Below are positions 18,153-26,604 of a DNA stretch of 64,000 nt, piece by piece; the stretch's first letter is position 1; each line of letters starts with the position of its first letter. The translations under genes were made by a program, and so were the position numbers. The stretch comes from Mycolicibacterium poriferae. Lineage in GTDB: Bacteria; Actinomycetota; Actinomycetes; Mycobacteriales; Mycobacteriaceae. The notes beneath the pieces are model-generated. The model was given only the letters and a program-made list of their open reading frames with translations. It was not told the origin of the DNA and did not search any database. The DNA lies in contig NZ_AP022570.1 in the NCBI RefSeq assembly GCF_010728325.1, positions 1,240,001-1,304,000 on the forward strand, read 5' to 3'.

Positions 18153-18308
18153 TCAGCCTCGGCGAGCGATCCACCACGCGACGACGCCGAGAAGGATCAC
18201 CACCGCGGCCGCGACGATCCACGCGGTGACGCCGCCGAAGCCCGCGCCGACACCGGCCACCCCGCCGGGCTCGGACTCGGCCACAACGAGCGAGATGCGA
18301 TGAGTCAT
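18153..18308 (-). CDS. 51-residue single-helix membrane protein
   Basis: A short reading frame with ATG at 18308 and TGA at 18153. The product begins MTHRISLVVAESEPGG, has one hydrophobic helix (about residues 28-47, AWIVAAAVVILLGVVAWWIA) and ends in RRG. A purine-rich stretch (GAGAGACAGAGG) precedes the ATG. The topology looks like a small type I/III membrane peptide. No family is recognised. It fills the space between two convergent/divergent genes and shows normal high-GC third positions. Confidence 0.5.
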   Translation of the reverse strand: MTHRISLVVAESEPGGVAGVGAGFGGVTAWIVAAAVVILLGVVAWWIARRG

Positions 18309-18367
18309 GTCCTCTGTCTCTCAGGTCGGGTCACCGTAGTCAAATGCCGGCCGACCCGTGCCAAGGG

Positions 18368-18757
18368 TCATCCCCGCCGCAGCAGCACCGCCGACTCGAA
18401 CGGCAGGCGGGTGAATACCGCACGCATCACCCCGGTGACCGCCGCAGCCGCCTCGTCGCGAGACACCACCTGAGGATCGGTGACCGGGAAGCTGCGGCCG
18501 TGGCGGCGCATCGTGCCCCCGCCGGCGGCGGTGATGTTCTTCAGCCAGTCCCGGTCCGGGCCGTAGGTCAGCAGGACAGCCACCCCGTCCTGGGTGCTGA
18601 ACACCGTCAGCGGGGTGCGGTACGGCCGCCCGGACCGGCGTCCGACGTGGGTGAGGATGCCCATGGTCGGCGCCCACCCCGCCCACATCCGCTGGATGGG
18701 GTTCGTCACGTGCCGATTGAACCGCGCCAGCCATTGCGGCAGTTGCATGCCATCCAT
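18368..18757 (-). CDS. Nitroreductase/deazaflavin-dependent oxidoreductase family protein (Ddn-like, DUF385)
   Basis: A 129-residue split-barrel protein. The family core THVGRRSGRPYRTPLTVF, then TYGPDRDWLKNITAAGG, matches F420-dependent Ddn/FDOR-B proteins, where GRKSG and W-x-KN contact the cofactor phosphate tail and deazaflavin. The start is taken as ATG 18757 because GAGGAG lies 6 nt upstream on this strand; a second in-frame ATG at 18748 is possible. It is head to head with a similar gene, and the two 5' ends overlap by about 11 bp. The substrate is unknown. Confidence 0.82.
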   Translation of the reverse strand: MDGMQLPQWLARFNRHVTNPIQRMWAGWAPTMGILTHVGRRSGRPYRTPLTVFSTQDGVAVLLTYGPDRDWLKNITAAGGGTMRRHGRSFPVTDPQVVSRDEAAAAVTGVMRAVFTRLPFESAVLLRRG

Positions 18758-19154
18758 CAAACTCCTCGGTGTGGCCTACCTCAAGCCGCCGTGGTTCACG
18801 GCCCGGGTGTTCAACCGGGTCGCGATGGCGACGGGGTTGAGCGGCACCCAGACGTTGACGGTCACCCGCCGCAGCGGAGGTCCGCAGCGCATCCCCGTCG
18901 TCGTCCCCGAGGTCGACGGGGTCAGGTATCTGGTGTCCACGCGCGGCGAGTCGGACTGGGTGAAGAATGTCCGCGCCCACCCGAACGTCGAGGTCAACGG
19001 CGCCCGCTACGTCGCCAACGAGGTCCCGGTCGAACACCGCGGCCGCATCCTGGCCGCCTACCGGCCACTGGCCGGCAAGGTGGTCGAGGGGTACTGGCGC
19101 AAATTGCCGGACGACGCCGACCACCCGGTCTTCGCGCTCACCCCGACCGTGTGA
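18747..19154 (+). CDS. Nitroreductase/deazaflavin-dependent oxidoreductase family protein (second, divergent copy)
   Basis: A 135-residue member of the same family: [20 protein letters not shown] is the cofactor-binding segment, and [21 protein letters not shown] is the W-V-KN-V-x-A-x-P block. The N-terminus ([19 protein letters not shown]) is the usual amphipathic helix. ATG 18747 lies inside the palindrome GCATGC and overlaps the opposite gene's 5' end. A GTG at 18771 is the other possible start, but neither has a good ribosome-binding site. It is 58 bp upstream of hemL. It is only moderately similar to its neighbour, so not a recent duplicate. Confidence 0.8.
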   Translation: MPSIKLLGVAYLKPPWFTARVFNRVAMATGLSGTQTLTVTRRSGGPQRIPVVVPEVDGVRYLVSTRGESDWVKNVRAHPNVEVNGARYVANEVPVEHRGRILAAYRPLAGKVVEGYWRKLPDDADHPVFALTPTV

Positions 19155-19212
19155 GCGCGCACCCACTACACCCTGTAGTGGACGAATTGGCGGTGGCTGG
19201 GACACTGGTGCC

Positions 19213-20517
19213 ATGAGCAGTACCGACATGTCGGCCAAGTTGTTCGCCGAGGCCTGTGACGTCATCCCGGGCGGGGTGAACTCGCCGGTGCGGGCCTTCG
19301 CTTCGGTGGGCGGCACCCCCCGGTTCATCACCTCGGCCAAGGGCTGCTGGCTGACCGACGCCGACGACAACCGCTACGTCGACCTGGTGTGCTCGTGGGG
19401 CCCGATGATCCTGGGTCACGCGCACCCCGCCGTCGTCGAGGCGGTGCAGCGGGTCGCCGTCGACGGGCTGTCGTTCGGCGCACCGACACCCTCGGAGTCC
19501 GAACTGGCCCGCGAGATCGTCGACCGGGTCGGCCCGGTCGAGAAACTGAGGCTGGTCAACTCCGGCACCGAAGCCACCATGAGCGCGATCCGGCTGGCCC
19601 GCGGGTACACCGGCCGGGCCAAGATCGTGAAGTTCGCCGGCTGCTATCACGGTCACAGCGACGCGTTGCTGGCCGACGCCGGCTCGGGGGTGGCCACGTT
19701 GGGGCTGCCCTCTTCGCCGGGGGTGACCGGCGCCGCAGCCGCCGACACCATCGTCGTGCCGTACAACAACGTGGCCGCCGTCGAGGACGTCTTCGACCGG
19801 TTCGGCGACGAGATCGCCTGCCTGATCACCGAGGCGAGCCCGGGCAACATGGGCGCGGTGCCGCCGCTGCCCGGCTTCAACGACGCGCTGCGCCGCATCA
19901 CCGCCGCGCACGGGGCCCTGCTGGTCGTCGACGAGGTGATGACCGGGTTCCGGGTCAGCCGATCGGGCTGGTACGGCCTGGAACCGGTCGAGGCCGACCT
20001 GTTCACGTTCGGCAAGGTGATGAGCGGCGGGCTGCCCGCGGCGGCGTTCGGCGGCCGCGCCGAGGTGATGGGGCGCCTGGCGCCGCTGGGTCCGGTGTAC
20101 CAGGCGGGCACGTTGTCCGGGAATCCGGTGGCGATGGCCGCCGGGCTGGCCACTCTGCGCGCCGCCGACGCCGACGTGTACGCCAAGCTCGACGCCAACG
20201 CCGACCGGCTCACCGGGCTCATCACAGAGGCGCTCACCTCCGCCGGTGTCGCTCATCGGATCTCGCGCGCGGGCAACATGTTCAGCGTGTTCTTCTCCGA
20301 CGAGCCGGTCGTCGACTTCGCCTCCGCGCGGGCCACCGACATCTGGCGCTTCCCAGCGTTCTTCCACGGGCTGCTCGACGCGGGCGTCTACGCACCGCCG
20401 AGCGCCTTCGAGGCGTGGTTCGTGTCGGCGGCGCTGGACGACGACGCGTTCGACCACATCGCCGCAGCGCTGCCGGGTGCCGCGCGCGCTGCGGCGCTGG
20501 CGACGGAGCCGGCATGA
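19213..20517 (+). CDS. hemL: Glutamate-1-semialdehyde 2,1-aminomutase
   Basis: A 434-residue PLP enzyme that converts glutamate-1-semialdehyde to 5-aminolevulinate, the step following HemA. The PLP lysine is in [19 protein letters not shown] (near residue 273), the substrate-binding start [10 protein letters not shown] is intact, and the gabaculine-region block VDEVMTGFR is present. The start is ATG 19213; upstream in-frame sequence lacks family similarity. The ATG of the phosphatase gene overlaps its TGA (ATGA). HemA, HemC, HemD and HemB are encoded 10-15 kb upstream, so the window carries the route from glutamyl-tRNA to uroporphyrinogen III. Confidence 0.97.
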   Translation: MSSTDMSAKLFAEACDVIPGGVNSPVRAFASVGGTPRFITSAKGCWLTDADDNRYVDLVCSWGPMILGHAHPAVVEAVQRVAVDGLSFGAPTPSESELAREIVDRVGPVEKLRLVNSGTEATMSAIRLARGYTGRAKIVKFAGCYHGHSDALLADAGSGVATLGLPSSPGVTGAAAADTIVVPYNNVAAVEDVFDRFGDEIACLITEASPGNMGAVPPLPGFNDALRRITAAHGALLVVDEVMTGFRVSRSGWYGLEPVEADLFTFGKVMSGGLPAAAFGGRAEVMGRLAPLGPVYQAGTLSGNPVAMAAGLATLRAADADVYAKLDANADRLTGLITEALTSAGVAHRISRAGNMFSVFFSDEPVVDFASARATDIWRFPAFFHGLLDAGVYAPPSAFEAWFVSAALDDDAFDHIAAALPGAARAAALATEPA

Positions 20518-21122
20518 CCGAACAGACGGTGGTGCACGTGATGCGCCACGGCGAGGTGCACAACCCGGACAAGATCCTCTACGGCCGCCTGCCCGACTAT
20601 CACCTCTCCGAGCGGGGTCGCGCCCAGGCGCAGGCCGTCGCCGACTGGCTGGCTGCCCGCGACATCACCCACGTGGTGGCCTCACCGCTCGAACGCGCCC
20701 AGGAGACCGCGGCGCCGATCGCGCAGCGGCACGGTCTGATGATCGGCACCGATGACGAACTGATCGAGTCCACCAACGTCTTCCAGGGCCAGCGGGTCTC
20801 GCCGGGCGACGGAGCGCTGCGCGACCCCCGCAACTGGTGGCATCTGCGCAACCCACGGACCCCGTCCTGGGGTGAGCCGTACCGTCAGATCGCCGCGCGG
20901 ATGACGCGCGCGGTGCTGCGGGCCCGGGCCGACGCCGCCGGGCACGAGGCCGTGTGTGTCAGCCACCAGTTGCCGGTCGAGACGCTGCGACGCGCGATGA
21001 CGGGCGCTGCGCTGCACCACTTCCCGACCAAACGGATGTGCAACCTGGCCTCGGTGACGTCGTTCTACTTCCACGACGACGCCTGCGTGGGGTGGGGGTA
21101 CGCGGAGTTGTTAGGGCAGTGA
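20514..21122 (+). CDS. Histidine phosphatase family protein (Rv0525 type)
   Basis: A 202-residue protein of the phosphoglycerate-mutase-like histidine phosphatase branch. The catalytic RHGE is in [11 protein letters not shown] (residues about 9-12). The second motif, [17 protein letters not shown], and a later [15 protein letters not shown], with the second catalytic His, complete the site. It is coupled to hemL (4-bp overlap), and its own stop overlaps the next GTG (GTGA). It sits between hemL and the cytochrome c biogenesis genes, as in M. tuberculosis. The physiological substrate is unknown. Confidence 0.88.
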   Translation: MTEQTVVHVMRHGEVHNPDKILYGRLPDYHLSERGRAQAQAVADWLAARDITHVVASPLERAQETAAPIAQRHGLMIGTDDELIESTNVFQGQRVSPGDGALRDPRNWWHLRNPRTPSWGEPYRQIAARMTRAVLRARADAAGHEAVCVSHQLPVETLRRAMTGAALHHFPTKRMCNLASVTSFYFHDDACVGWGYAELLGQ

Positions 21123-21733
21123 GGTCGCCGGCGCCCCGCGGGCGCACGCTGGTCACGGCGTGCGTGGCTGTGGTGATGGCCGTGGCCGCGTTGACCGGCT
21201 GCTCCACCGGCAGCGACGCCGTCGCCCAGGGCGGCACGTTCGAGTTCGTCGCTCCCGGCGGGCAGACCGACATCTTCTACGACCCGCCCGCGGATCGGGG
21301 CCGGCCCGGCCCGCTGGCGGGACCGGATCTGATGGACACCGATCGCACCATCTCGCTCGACGACTTCGCCGGCAAGGTGGTCGTCATCAACGTATGGGGC
21401 CAGTGGTGTGCACCGTGTCGCACCGAGATCTCACAACTGCAGCAGGTGTACGAGGCGACCCGCGACCAGGGCGTCGCGTTCCTCGGGATCGACGTGCGGG
21501 ACAACAACATCGACGCGCCGCGTGACTTCGTCGTGGATCGCGGCGTGACGTTTCCGTCGATCTACGACCCGGCGATGCGCACGATGATCGCTTTCGGGGG
21601 GCGCTATCCCACCACGGTGATCCCGTCCACCGTCGTGCTCGACCGCCAGCACCGGGTCGCGGCGGTGTTCCTGCGGGAACTGCTCGCCGAGGACCTGCAG
21701 CCCGTCGTCGAACGCCTGGCGGCCGAGCAGTGA
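21119..21733 (+). CDS. TlpA-like thiol-disulfide oxidoreductase lipoprotein (Rv0526 type; CcsX-like)
   Basis: A 204-residue exported thioredoxin-fold protein. The N-terminus has a basic start, a hydrophobic helix and the lipobox LTGC (Cys near residue 27), so it is probably a lipoprotein on the outer face of the membrane. The redox motif WCAPC lies in NVWGQWCAPCRTEISQL (near residue 99), and the cis-Pro loop is TTVIPSTVVLD. In System II cytochrome c maturation such proteins keep the apocytochrome haem-binding cysteines reduced, using electrons from CcdA, which is the next gene (GTGA overlap). Confidence 0.9.
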   Translation: MRSPAPRGRTLVTACVAVVMAVAALTGCSTGSDAVAQGGTFEFVAPGGQTDIFYDPPADRGRPGPLAGPDLMDTDRTISLDDFAGKVVVINVWGQWCAPCRTEISQLQQVYEATRDQGVAFLGIDVRDNNIDAPRDFVVDRGVTFPSIYDPAMRTMIAFGGRYPTTVIPSTVVLDRQHRVAAVFLRELLAEDLQPVVERLAAEQ

Positions 21734-22521
21734 ACCCCGATCAGCTCGACCAACTGACCACCGGCGGTCCGCTGTTGCTGGCCGCGATGGTCAGTGTGCT
21801 GGCCGGGCTGGTGTCGTTCGCGTCGCCGTGCGTCGTTCCGCTGGTGCCGGGGTACCTGTCCTATCTCGCGGCGGTGGTCGGGGTGGACGGATCGGCCACC
21901 GCGCCGGCGGGCAGCCGGGTGGCGGTGCGGGGAGCGCGGCTGCGGGTGGCCGGGGCGGCGGCGCTGTTCGTGGCGGGCTTCACCGCGGTGTTCGTTCTCG
22001 GCACCGTCGCGGTGCTCGGCATGACGACCACTCTGATCACCAATCAGCTTCTGCTGCAACGTATCGGCGGTGTGGTCACGATCTTCATGGGTCTGGTATT
22101 CATCGGGCTGGTGCCCGCACTGCAGCGCGACACCCGGTTCGCGCCCCGTCAGTTCTCCACGCTGGGCGGGGCGCCGCTACTCGGCGCGGTGTTCGCGCTG
22201 GGCTGGACGCCGTGCCTGGGCCCCACGCTGACCGGCGTGATCGCGGTGGCCTCGGCCACCGAGGGCAGCAACGTCGCCCGCGGGGTGGCGCTGGTGCTGG
22301 CGTACTGCCTGGGGCTGGGCATCCCGTTCGTGTTGCTGGCCTTCGGTTCGGCGCGCGCGGTGTCCGGGCTGGGCTGGCTGCGCCGCCACACCCGCGCGAT
22401 CCAGGTGTTCGGCGGGGTGCTGCTGATCCTGGTCGGCGCGGCCCTGGTGAGCGGCCTGTGGAACGAGTTCGTGTCCTGGGTGCGCGACGCGTTCGTCTCC
22501 GACGTCAGGCTGCCGATCTGA
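21730..22521 (+). CDS. ccdA: Cytochrome c biogenesis protein CcdA (thiol-disulfide electron transporter)
   Basis: A 263-residue polytopic membrane protein with about six helices. The two redox cysteines are in FASPCVVPLVPGYLSYL (helix 1) and GWTPCLGPTLTG (helix 4), each followed by the typical P-x-x-P or L-G-P context. It passes electrons from cytosolic thioredoxin to the external TlpA-like protein. It starts with GTG overlapping the upstream stop, and its TGA overlaps the ATG of resB (TGATG). The four cytochrome genes are thus one coupled operon. The length is normal. Confidence 0.93.
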   Translation: MNPDQLDQLTTGGPLLLAAMVSVLAGLVSFASPCVVPLVPGYLSYLAAVVGVDGSATAPAGSRVAVRGARLRVAGAAALFVAGFTAVFVLGTVAVLGMTTTLITNQLLLQRIGGVVTIFMGLVFIGLVPALQRDTRFAPRQFSTLGGAPLLGAVFALGWTPCLGPTLTGVIAVASATEGSNVARGVALVLAYCLGLGIPFVLLAFGSARAVSGLGWLRRHTRAIQVFGGVLLILVGAALVSGLWNEFVSWVRDAFVSDVRLPI

Positions 22522-24188
22522 TGGCCCGGCCCGTCGCGCTGCTGCGCAGCACCTGGCGCACCCTGACCTCGATGGGCACCGCGCTGGTGCTGCTGTTCCT
22601 GTTGGCGCTGGCCGCCATTCCCGGTGCGCTGCTGCCGCAACGCAACCTCAACGAGGCCAAGGTCGCCGAATACATCGCCGAGCACCCCACGCTCGGACCG
22701 TGGCTGGACCGGGTGCAGGCCTTCGACGTGTTCTCCAGTTTCTGGTTCACGGCCATCTACGTGCTGCTGTTCATCTCGCTGGTGGGATGTCTGACCCCGC
22801 GGATGGTCGAGCACGTGCGCAGCCTGCGTGCCACGCCGGTGCCCGCGCCGCGCAACCTGGGCCGGCTGCCCAAGCACCACACCGGCGAGGTCGCCGGCGA
22901 AGCGGAGGACATCCCGGCGCTGGTCGGGGCCGCCGAGGGGGAGTTGCCGGGATGGCGCAAGGTCACCCGCCGAGAAGGCTCCGGGACCGGAGCCGCCCCG
23001 GCGGCGACATCTGGCACCGGAGCCGCCCCGGCGGCGACACCTGGTACGGAGATCTCCGCCGAGAAGGGGTATCTGCGCGAGTTCGGCAACATCGTCTTCC
23101 ACTTCTCGCTGCTGGGCCTGTTGGTCGCCATCGCCGCGGGCAAGATGTTCAGCTACGAGGGCAACGTCATCGTCGTCGCCGACGGCGGCCCCGGGTTCTG
23201 CTCGGCGTCACCGGCGGCCTTCGACTCGTTCCGCGCGGGTAACACCGTCGACGGCACGTCGCTGTACCCGATGTGCGTGCGGGTCAACGACTTCCAGGCC
23301 ACTTATCTGGATTCCGGGCAGGCCGTGTCCTATCAGGCCGACATCGAGTACCAGGCCGGTGACGACCTCGCCTCCGGCGGTTGGCAGCCGTACCTGCTGA
23401 AGGTCAACGAGCCGCTCCGTGTCGGCGGGGATCGCGTCTACCTGCAGGGACACGGATATGCGCCGACGTTCACCGTCACGTTCCCCGACGGCCAGACCCG
23501 CACGCAGACGCTGCAGTGGCGCCCCGACGACCAGATCACCATGCTGTCGTCGGGGGCGATGCGGTTCGACCCGCCGGGCGGCACCTACACCGACGAGTGG
23601 CAGCGCCGGCAGAACCAGATCGCCATCCAGGGCCTGTTCGCACCGACCGAGCAGCTCGACGGCACGCTGTTGTCCTCCAGCTTTCCCGCGATGAACGATC
23701 CGGCCGTCGCCGTGGACATCTACCGCGGTGACACCGGGCTGGACACGGGCCGGCCCCAGTCGCTGTTCTCGCTGGACCCCCGGATGATCGACCAGGGTCG
23801 GCTGACCAAGGTGGCCCGGGTCAACCTGCGCGAAGGTCAGGACACCCGCCTGGACGACGGGACGGTGGTGCGCTTCGACGGCGCGACGCCGTTCGTGAAC
23901 CTGCAGGTGTCCCACGATCCCGCCCAGATCTGGGTGTTGGTGTTCGCGATGACCATGATGGGCGGGCTGCTGGTGTCGCTCATCGTGCGACGTCGACGCG
24001 TCTGGCTGCGGCTGGTTCCAGGCCCGGAAGGTACGGTGAACGTCGAGTTCGGTGGTCTGGCCCGGACCGACAACTCCGGCTGGGGCGATGAGTTCGAGCG
24101 GCTGACGGAGCGTGTGCTGTCCGCCATGCAGTCGGCGGAGCGGGCCCGGCGTCCGGAACGGCTACAGAAGAAGGCAGAGCATCCATGA
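22521..24188 (+). CDS. resB: Cytochrome c biogenesis protein ResB (CcsB/Ccs1 subunit of haem lyase)
   Basis: A 555-residue ResB-family protein. N-terminal helices (STWRTLTSMGTALVLLFLLALAAIPGALLPQ and the FWFTAIYVLLFISLVGCL pair) are followed by a cytosolic linker. A third helix lies near residue 200 (VFHFSLLGLLVAIAAGK), then a large external domain, and a last helix near 480 (IWVLVFAMTMMGGLLVSLIV). ResB and CcsA/CcsB form the System II synthetase that delivers haem and attaches it to apocytochrome c. Oddly, the linker (about residues 155-175) contains a 10-residue duplication GTGAAPAATS/GTGAAPAATP encoded by a 30-bp tandem repeat. Confidence 0.92.
   Translation: MARPVALLRSTWRTLTSMGTALVLLFLLALAAIPGALLPQRNLNEAKVAEYIAEHPTLGPWLDRVQAFDVFSSFWFTAIYVLLFISLVGCLTPRMVEHVRSLRATPVPAPRNLGRLPKHHTGEVAGEAEDIPALVGAAEGELPGWRKVTRREGSGTGAAPAATSGTGAAPAATPGTEISAEKGYLREFGNIVFHFSLLGLLVAIAAGKMFSYEGNVIVVADGGPGFCSASPAAFDSFRAGNTVDGTSLYPMCVRVNDFQATYLDSGQAVSYQADIEYQAGDDLASGGWQPYLLKVNEPLRVGGDRVYLQGHGYAPTFTVTFPDGQTRTQTLQWRPDDQITMLSSGAMRFDPPGGTYTDEWQRRQNQIAIQGLFAPTEQLDGTLLSSSFPAMNDPAVAVDIYRGDTGLDTGRPQSLFSLDPRMIDQGRLTKVARVNLREGQDTRLDDGTVVRFDGATPFVNLQVSHDPAQIWVLVFAMTMMGGLLVSLIVRRRRVWLRLVPGPEGTVNVEFGGLARTDNSGWGDEFERLTERVLSAMQSAERARRPERLQKKAEHP
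22986..23045 (+). repeat. Two 30-bp tandem repeats inside resB
   Basis: The units 22986-23015 and 23016-23045 differ at only a few bases and add ten residues each to a cytosolic linker. The size is a multiple of three, so the frame is kept; the copy number is likely to vary between strains. Confidence 0.85.
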
Positions 24189-25165
24189 GCACCACCATCG
24201 ACCTCGGATTGGCCCGTTACTCCGACTGGGCGTTCACGTCGTCGGTGCTGGTCCTCGTCGGCGCGCTGCTGTTGTTGGCCGTCGAACTGGCCTACAGCCG
24301 TAGCCGCCGCAGCGAGTCCCGCGAACTCGTCACCGCGGGGTCCGGTTCGGTCACCCCGGACAGCGTCACCCCCGGTGTCGTCACCGACCCCCCGCGGCGT
24401 CCCTTCGACGAGCGGATCGGGACGTCCGGGGTGGCGCTGGTGTACGTCGGGATCGCGCTGCTGCTGGGTTGCATCGTCTTGCGCGGCCTGTCCACCTCGC
24501 GGGTGCCGTGGGGCAACATGTACGAGTTCATCAACCTGACCTGCTTCTGCGGTCTGGTCGCGGCCGCGGTCGTGCTGCGTCGGCCGCAGTACCGCTCGCT
24601 GTGGGTGTTCGTGCTGGTGCCGGTGCTGATCCTGCTGACGGTGTCCGGCAAGTGGCTCTACTCGCACGCCGCGCCGGTGATGCCCGCGCTGCAGTCGTAC
24701 TGGTTGCCCATCCACGTCTCGGTGGTCAGTCTGGGTTCGGGGGTGTTCCTGGTCGCGGGCGTGGCCAGCATCCTGTTCCTGGTGAAGATGTCCCGGCTGG
24801 GGCAGCCCGGACGCTCCGATCTGGCCGGCCGCATCGTGTCCAAGCTGCCGGATGCCCAGACGCTGGACCGGATCGCCTACCGGACAACGATCTTCGCGTT
24901 CCCGGTGTTCGGGTTCGGCGTGATCTTCGGCGCGATCTGGGCTGAGGAGGCCTGGGGTCGGTACTGGGGCTGGGACCCCAAGGAGACGGTCTCGTTCATC
25001 GCGTGGGTGGTGTACGCGGCCTACCTGCATGCGCGTTCCACGGCCGGATGGCGGGACCGCAAGGCGGCCTGGATCAACATCGTCGGCTTCGTCGCGATGG
25101 TGTTCAACCTGTTCTTCATCAATCTGGTGACCGTCGGTCTGCACTCCTACGCCGGGGTGGGCTGA
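24185..25165 (+). CDS. ccsB: c-type cytochrome biogenesis protein CcsB (CcsA-type haem-handling subunit)
   Basis: A 326-residue polytopic protein with eight predicted helices. It contains the tryptophan-rich haem-binding WWD-type motif in WAEEAWGRYWGWDPKETVSFIAW (near residue 255). Conserved external histidines lie in SHAAPVMPALQSYWLPIHV and the C-terminal LHSYAG. With ResB it exports haem and ligates it to apocytochromes such as those of the bcc-aa3 complex. The ATG overlaps the resB stop by 4 bp. M. tuberculosis annotation calls this gene ccsA; PGAP-style naming for actinobacteria is ccsB. Confidence 0.94.
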   Translation: MSTTIDLGLARYSDWAFTSSVLVLVGALLLLAVELAYSRSRRSESRELVTAGSGSVTPDSVTPGVVTDPPRRPFDERIGTSGVALVYVGIALLLGCIVLRGLSTSRVPWGNMYEFINLTCFCGLVAAAVVLRRPQYRSLWVFVLVPVLILLTVSGKWLYSHAAPVMPALQSYWLPIHVSVVSLGSGVFLVAGVASILFLVKMSRLGQPGRSDLAGRIVSKLPDAQTLDRIAYRTTIFAFPVFGFGVIFGAIWAEEAWGRYWGWDPKETVSFIAWVVYAAYLHARSTAGWRDRKAAWINIVGFVAMVFNLFFINLVTVGLHSYAGVG

Positions 25166-25188
25166 TCGACCGCACGAGGAGGCCGGGC

Positions 25189-26358
25189 GTGTCCGAGTTC
25201 CCAGCGTCTGGGCCGTCGGGCTCCGAGCTGTCAGGGGGGTTCCGCGCCCAGCAACGGTTCACCGATCCGATGGCGCCGGTCCCCGCCGAGTGGACGGCCC
25301 CCACCCCGCCGCAGGGTGTGCCGGCGCCGCCCGCCCCGGCACCTGAACTGCCGGAGACAGGTGCGGACCCGGCACCGTTTCTGGATCTGTCGACCGTGGC
25401 GTTGCTCGGCAAGGGCAGGCGGGGCCCGTCGGCGGGCTGGCGGAAATGGCTCTATGTGGCGTCCGGCCGGCTGATCGATCCCGGCGAAAGCCCCAAGGTC
25501 CTTCGCCACGACACCTTGCTGGCGCAGGCGCAGACCCCGCTGCGCGGCTGCTACCGGATCGCGGTGCTGTCGCAGAAGGGCGGGGTGGGCAAGACGACGA
25601 TCACCGCATCGCTGGGCGCCACGTTCGCCGCGGCCCGGGGCGACCGGGTGGTCGCGGTGGATGCCAACCCCGACCGGGGGACGCTCAACCAGAAGGTGCC
25701 GCTGCAGACGCCGGCCACCGTCCGGCACCTGCTGCGCGACGCCGAGGGCATTCACGCCTACAGCGACGTGCGGCGCTACACCTCCCAGGGGCCGAGCCGA
25801 CTGGAGGTACTCGCCTCCGAGAGCGACCCGGCTGTGTCGGAGGCATTCAGCTCCCAGGACTATCACGACACGCTGGAGGTCCTGGAGCGGTTCTACAGTC
25901 TGGTGCTCACCGATTGCGGCACCGGCATGCTGCACTCGGCGATGACGGCGGTGCTCGACCGCGCCGACGTGCTGCTGGTGATCAGCTCCGGCTCGGTCGA
26001 CGGGGCCCGCAGTGCCGCGGCGACGCTGGACTGGCTCGACGCGCACGGGCGTGAAGATCTGGTGCGCAACGCGATCGCGGTGGTCAACGGGGTGCGCGGG
26101 CGGCCGGGCCGGCGCGGCGCGACAGTCGATCTGGACAAGGTGGTCGACCACTTCAGCCGACGCTGCCGGTCGGTGCGTCAGGTGCCCTTCGACGCCCACC
26201 TCGAAGAGGGCGCCGAGATCAGTCTCGACCGGTTGAAGCCGGACACCCGCGACGCCCTGCTGGACTTGGCCGCGACGGTGGCACAAGGTTTTCCAGGTGC
26301 AGGGTTTCCAGGTGCAGGGCTTCCAGGGGCTGGACGCCCCCACGACACGGCGGGTTGA
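25189..26358 (+). CDS. MinD/ParA-like ATPase with proline-rich N-terminus (Rv0530 type)
   Basis: A 389-residue protein starting at GTG 25189 with GAGGAGG about 10 nt upstream. Residues 1-60 are Pro/Ala-rich (APPAPAPELPETGAD). After a linker comes the deviant Walker A loop SQKGGVGKTTITASLG (near residue 127), then VAVDANPDRGTLNQKV, and the LVLTDCGTGMLHSAM switch region. The layout (Pro-rich head, MinD-type SIMIBI ATPase) resembles EspI-like ATPases of ESX loci, but no ESX gene is nearby, so its role is open. The C-terminus carries three 5-residue GFPGA-type repeats. Confidence 0.85.
   Translation: MSEFPASGPSGSELSGGFRAQQRFTDPMAPVPAEWTAPTPPQGVPAPPAPAPELPETGADPAPFLDLSTVALLGKGRRGPSAGWRKWLYVASGRLIDPGESPKVLRHDTLLAQAQTPLRGCYRIAVLSQKGGVGKTTITASLGATFAAARGDRVVAVDANPDRGTLNQKVPLQTPATVRHLLRDAEGIHAYSDVRRYTSQGPSRLEVLASESDPAVSEAFSSQDYHDTLEVLERFYSLVLTDCGTGMLHSAMTAVLDRADVLLVISSGSVDGARSAAATLDWLDAHGREDLVRNAIAVVNGVRGRPGRRGATVDLDKVVDHFSRRCRSVRQVPFDAHLEEGAEISLDRLKPDTRDALLDLAATVAQGFPGAGFPGAGLPGAGRPHDTAG
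26287..26331 (+). repeat. Three 15-bp tandem repeats at the 3' end of the MinD-like gene
   Basis: The units at 26287, 26302 and 26317 encode GFPGA, GFPGA and GLPGA. They keep the frame and give the protein a short collagen-like tail. Confidence 0.85.
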
Positions 26359-26391
26359 GGGCCGCCGCGCGTTGTGCGCGGTCGCTTTCCG

Positions 26392-26556
26392 TCAGGACCG
26401 GGGTTGGTCGTCCCGCGGATTGATACGCCGCAGAAAGTCCGGATCGTCGTCGGGTCCGATCACCCGGGTACGTGGGCGGTTCGCCGCCGCCCGGGTGATC
26501 CGCCAGCCGACATACACCAGTACGGCCAGGACGAGAATCAGGAGTAGATACGCCAC
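26392..26556 (-). CDS. 54-residue single-helix membrane protein
   Basis: The start is GTG at 26556, preceded by a near-perfect ribosome-binding site (AGGAAGGAGG) 6 nt upstream. A longer TTG reading would place that site inside the coding region and is rejected. The protein has one N-terminal helix (AYLLLILVLAVLVYVGWRI) and a charged cytoplasmic tail with RVIGPDDDPDFLRRINPRDD. Conserved mycobacterial small proteins of this form are annotated near Rv0530. The function is unknown. It is convergent with the MinD-like gene and divergent from the DUF4229 gene. Confidence 0.7.
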   Translation of the reverse strand: MAYLLLILVLAVLVYVGWRITRAAANRPRTRVIGPDDDPDFLRRINPRDDQPRS

Positions 26557-26592
26557 TAAAAACCTCCTTCCTGTCAATATACGCGTCCTCGG

Positions 26593-26598
26593 TAGGCT
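26593..26598 (+). promoter_or_regulatory. Probable -10 box of a leaderless promoter
   Basis: TAGGCT ends exactly 6 nt before GTG 26605, as at 98-103. No Shine-Dalgarno sequence lies in between, so leaderless translation is likely. Confidence 0.48.
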
Positions 26599-26604
26599 CG
26601 GATC

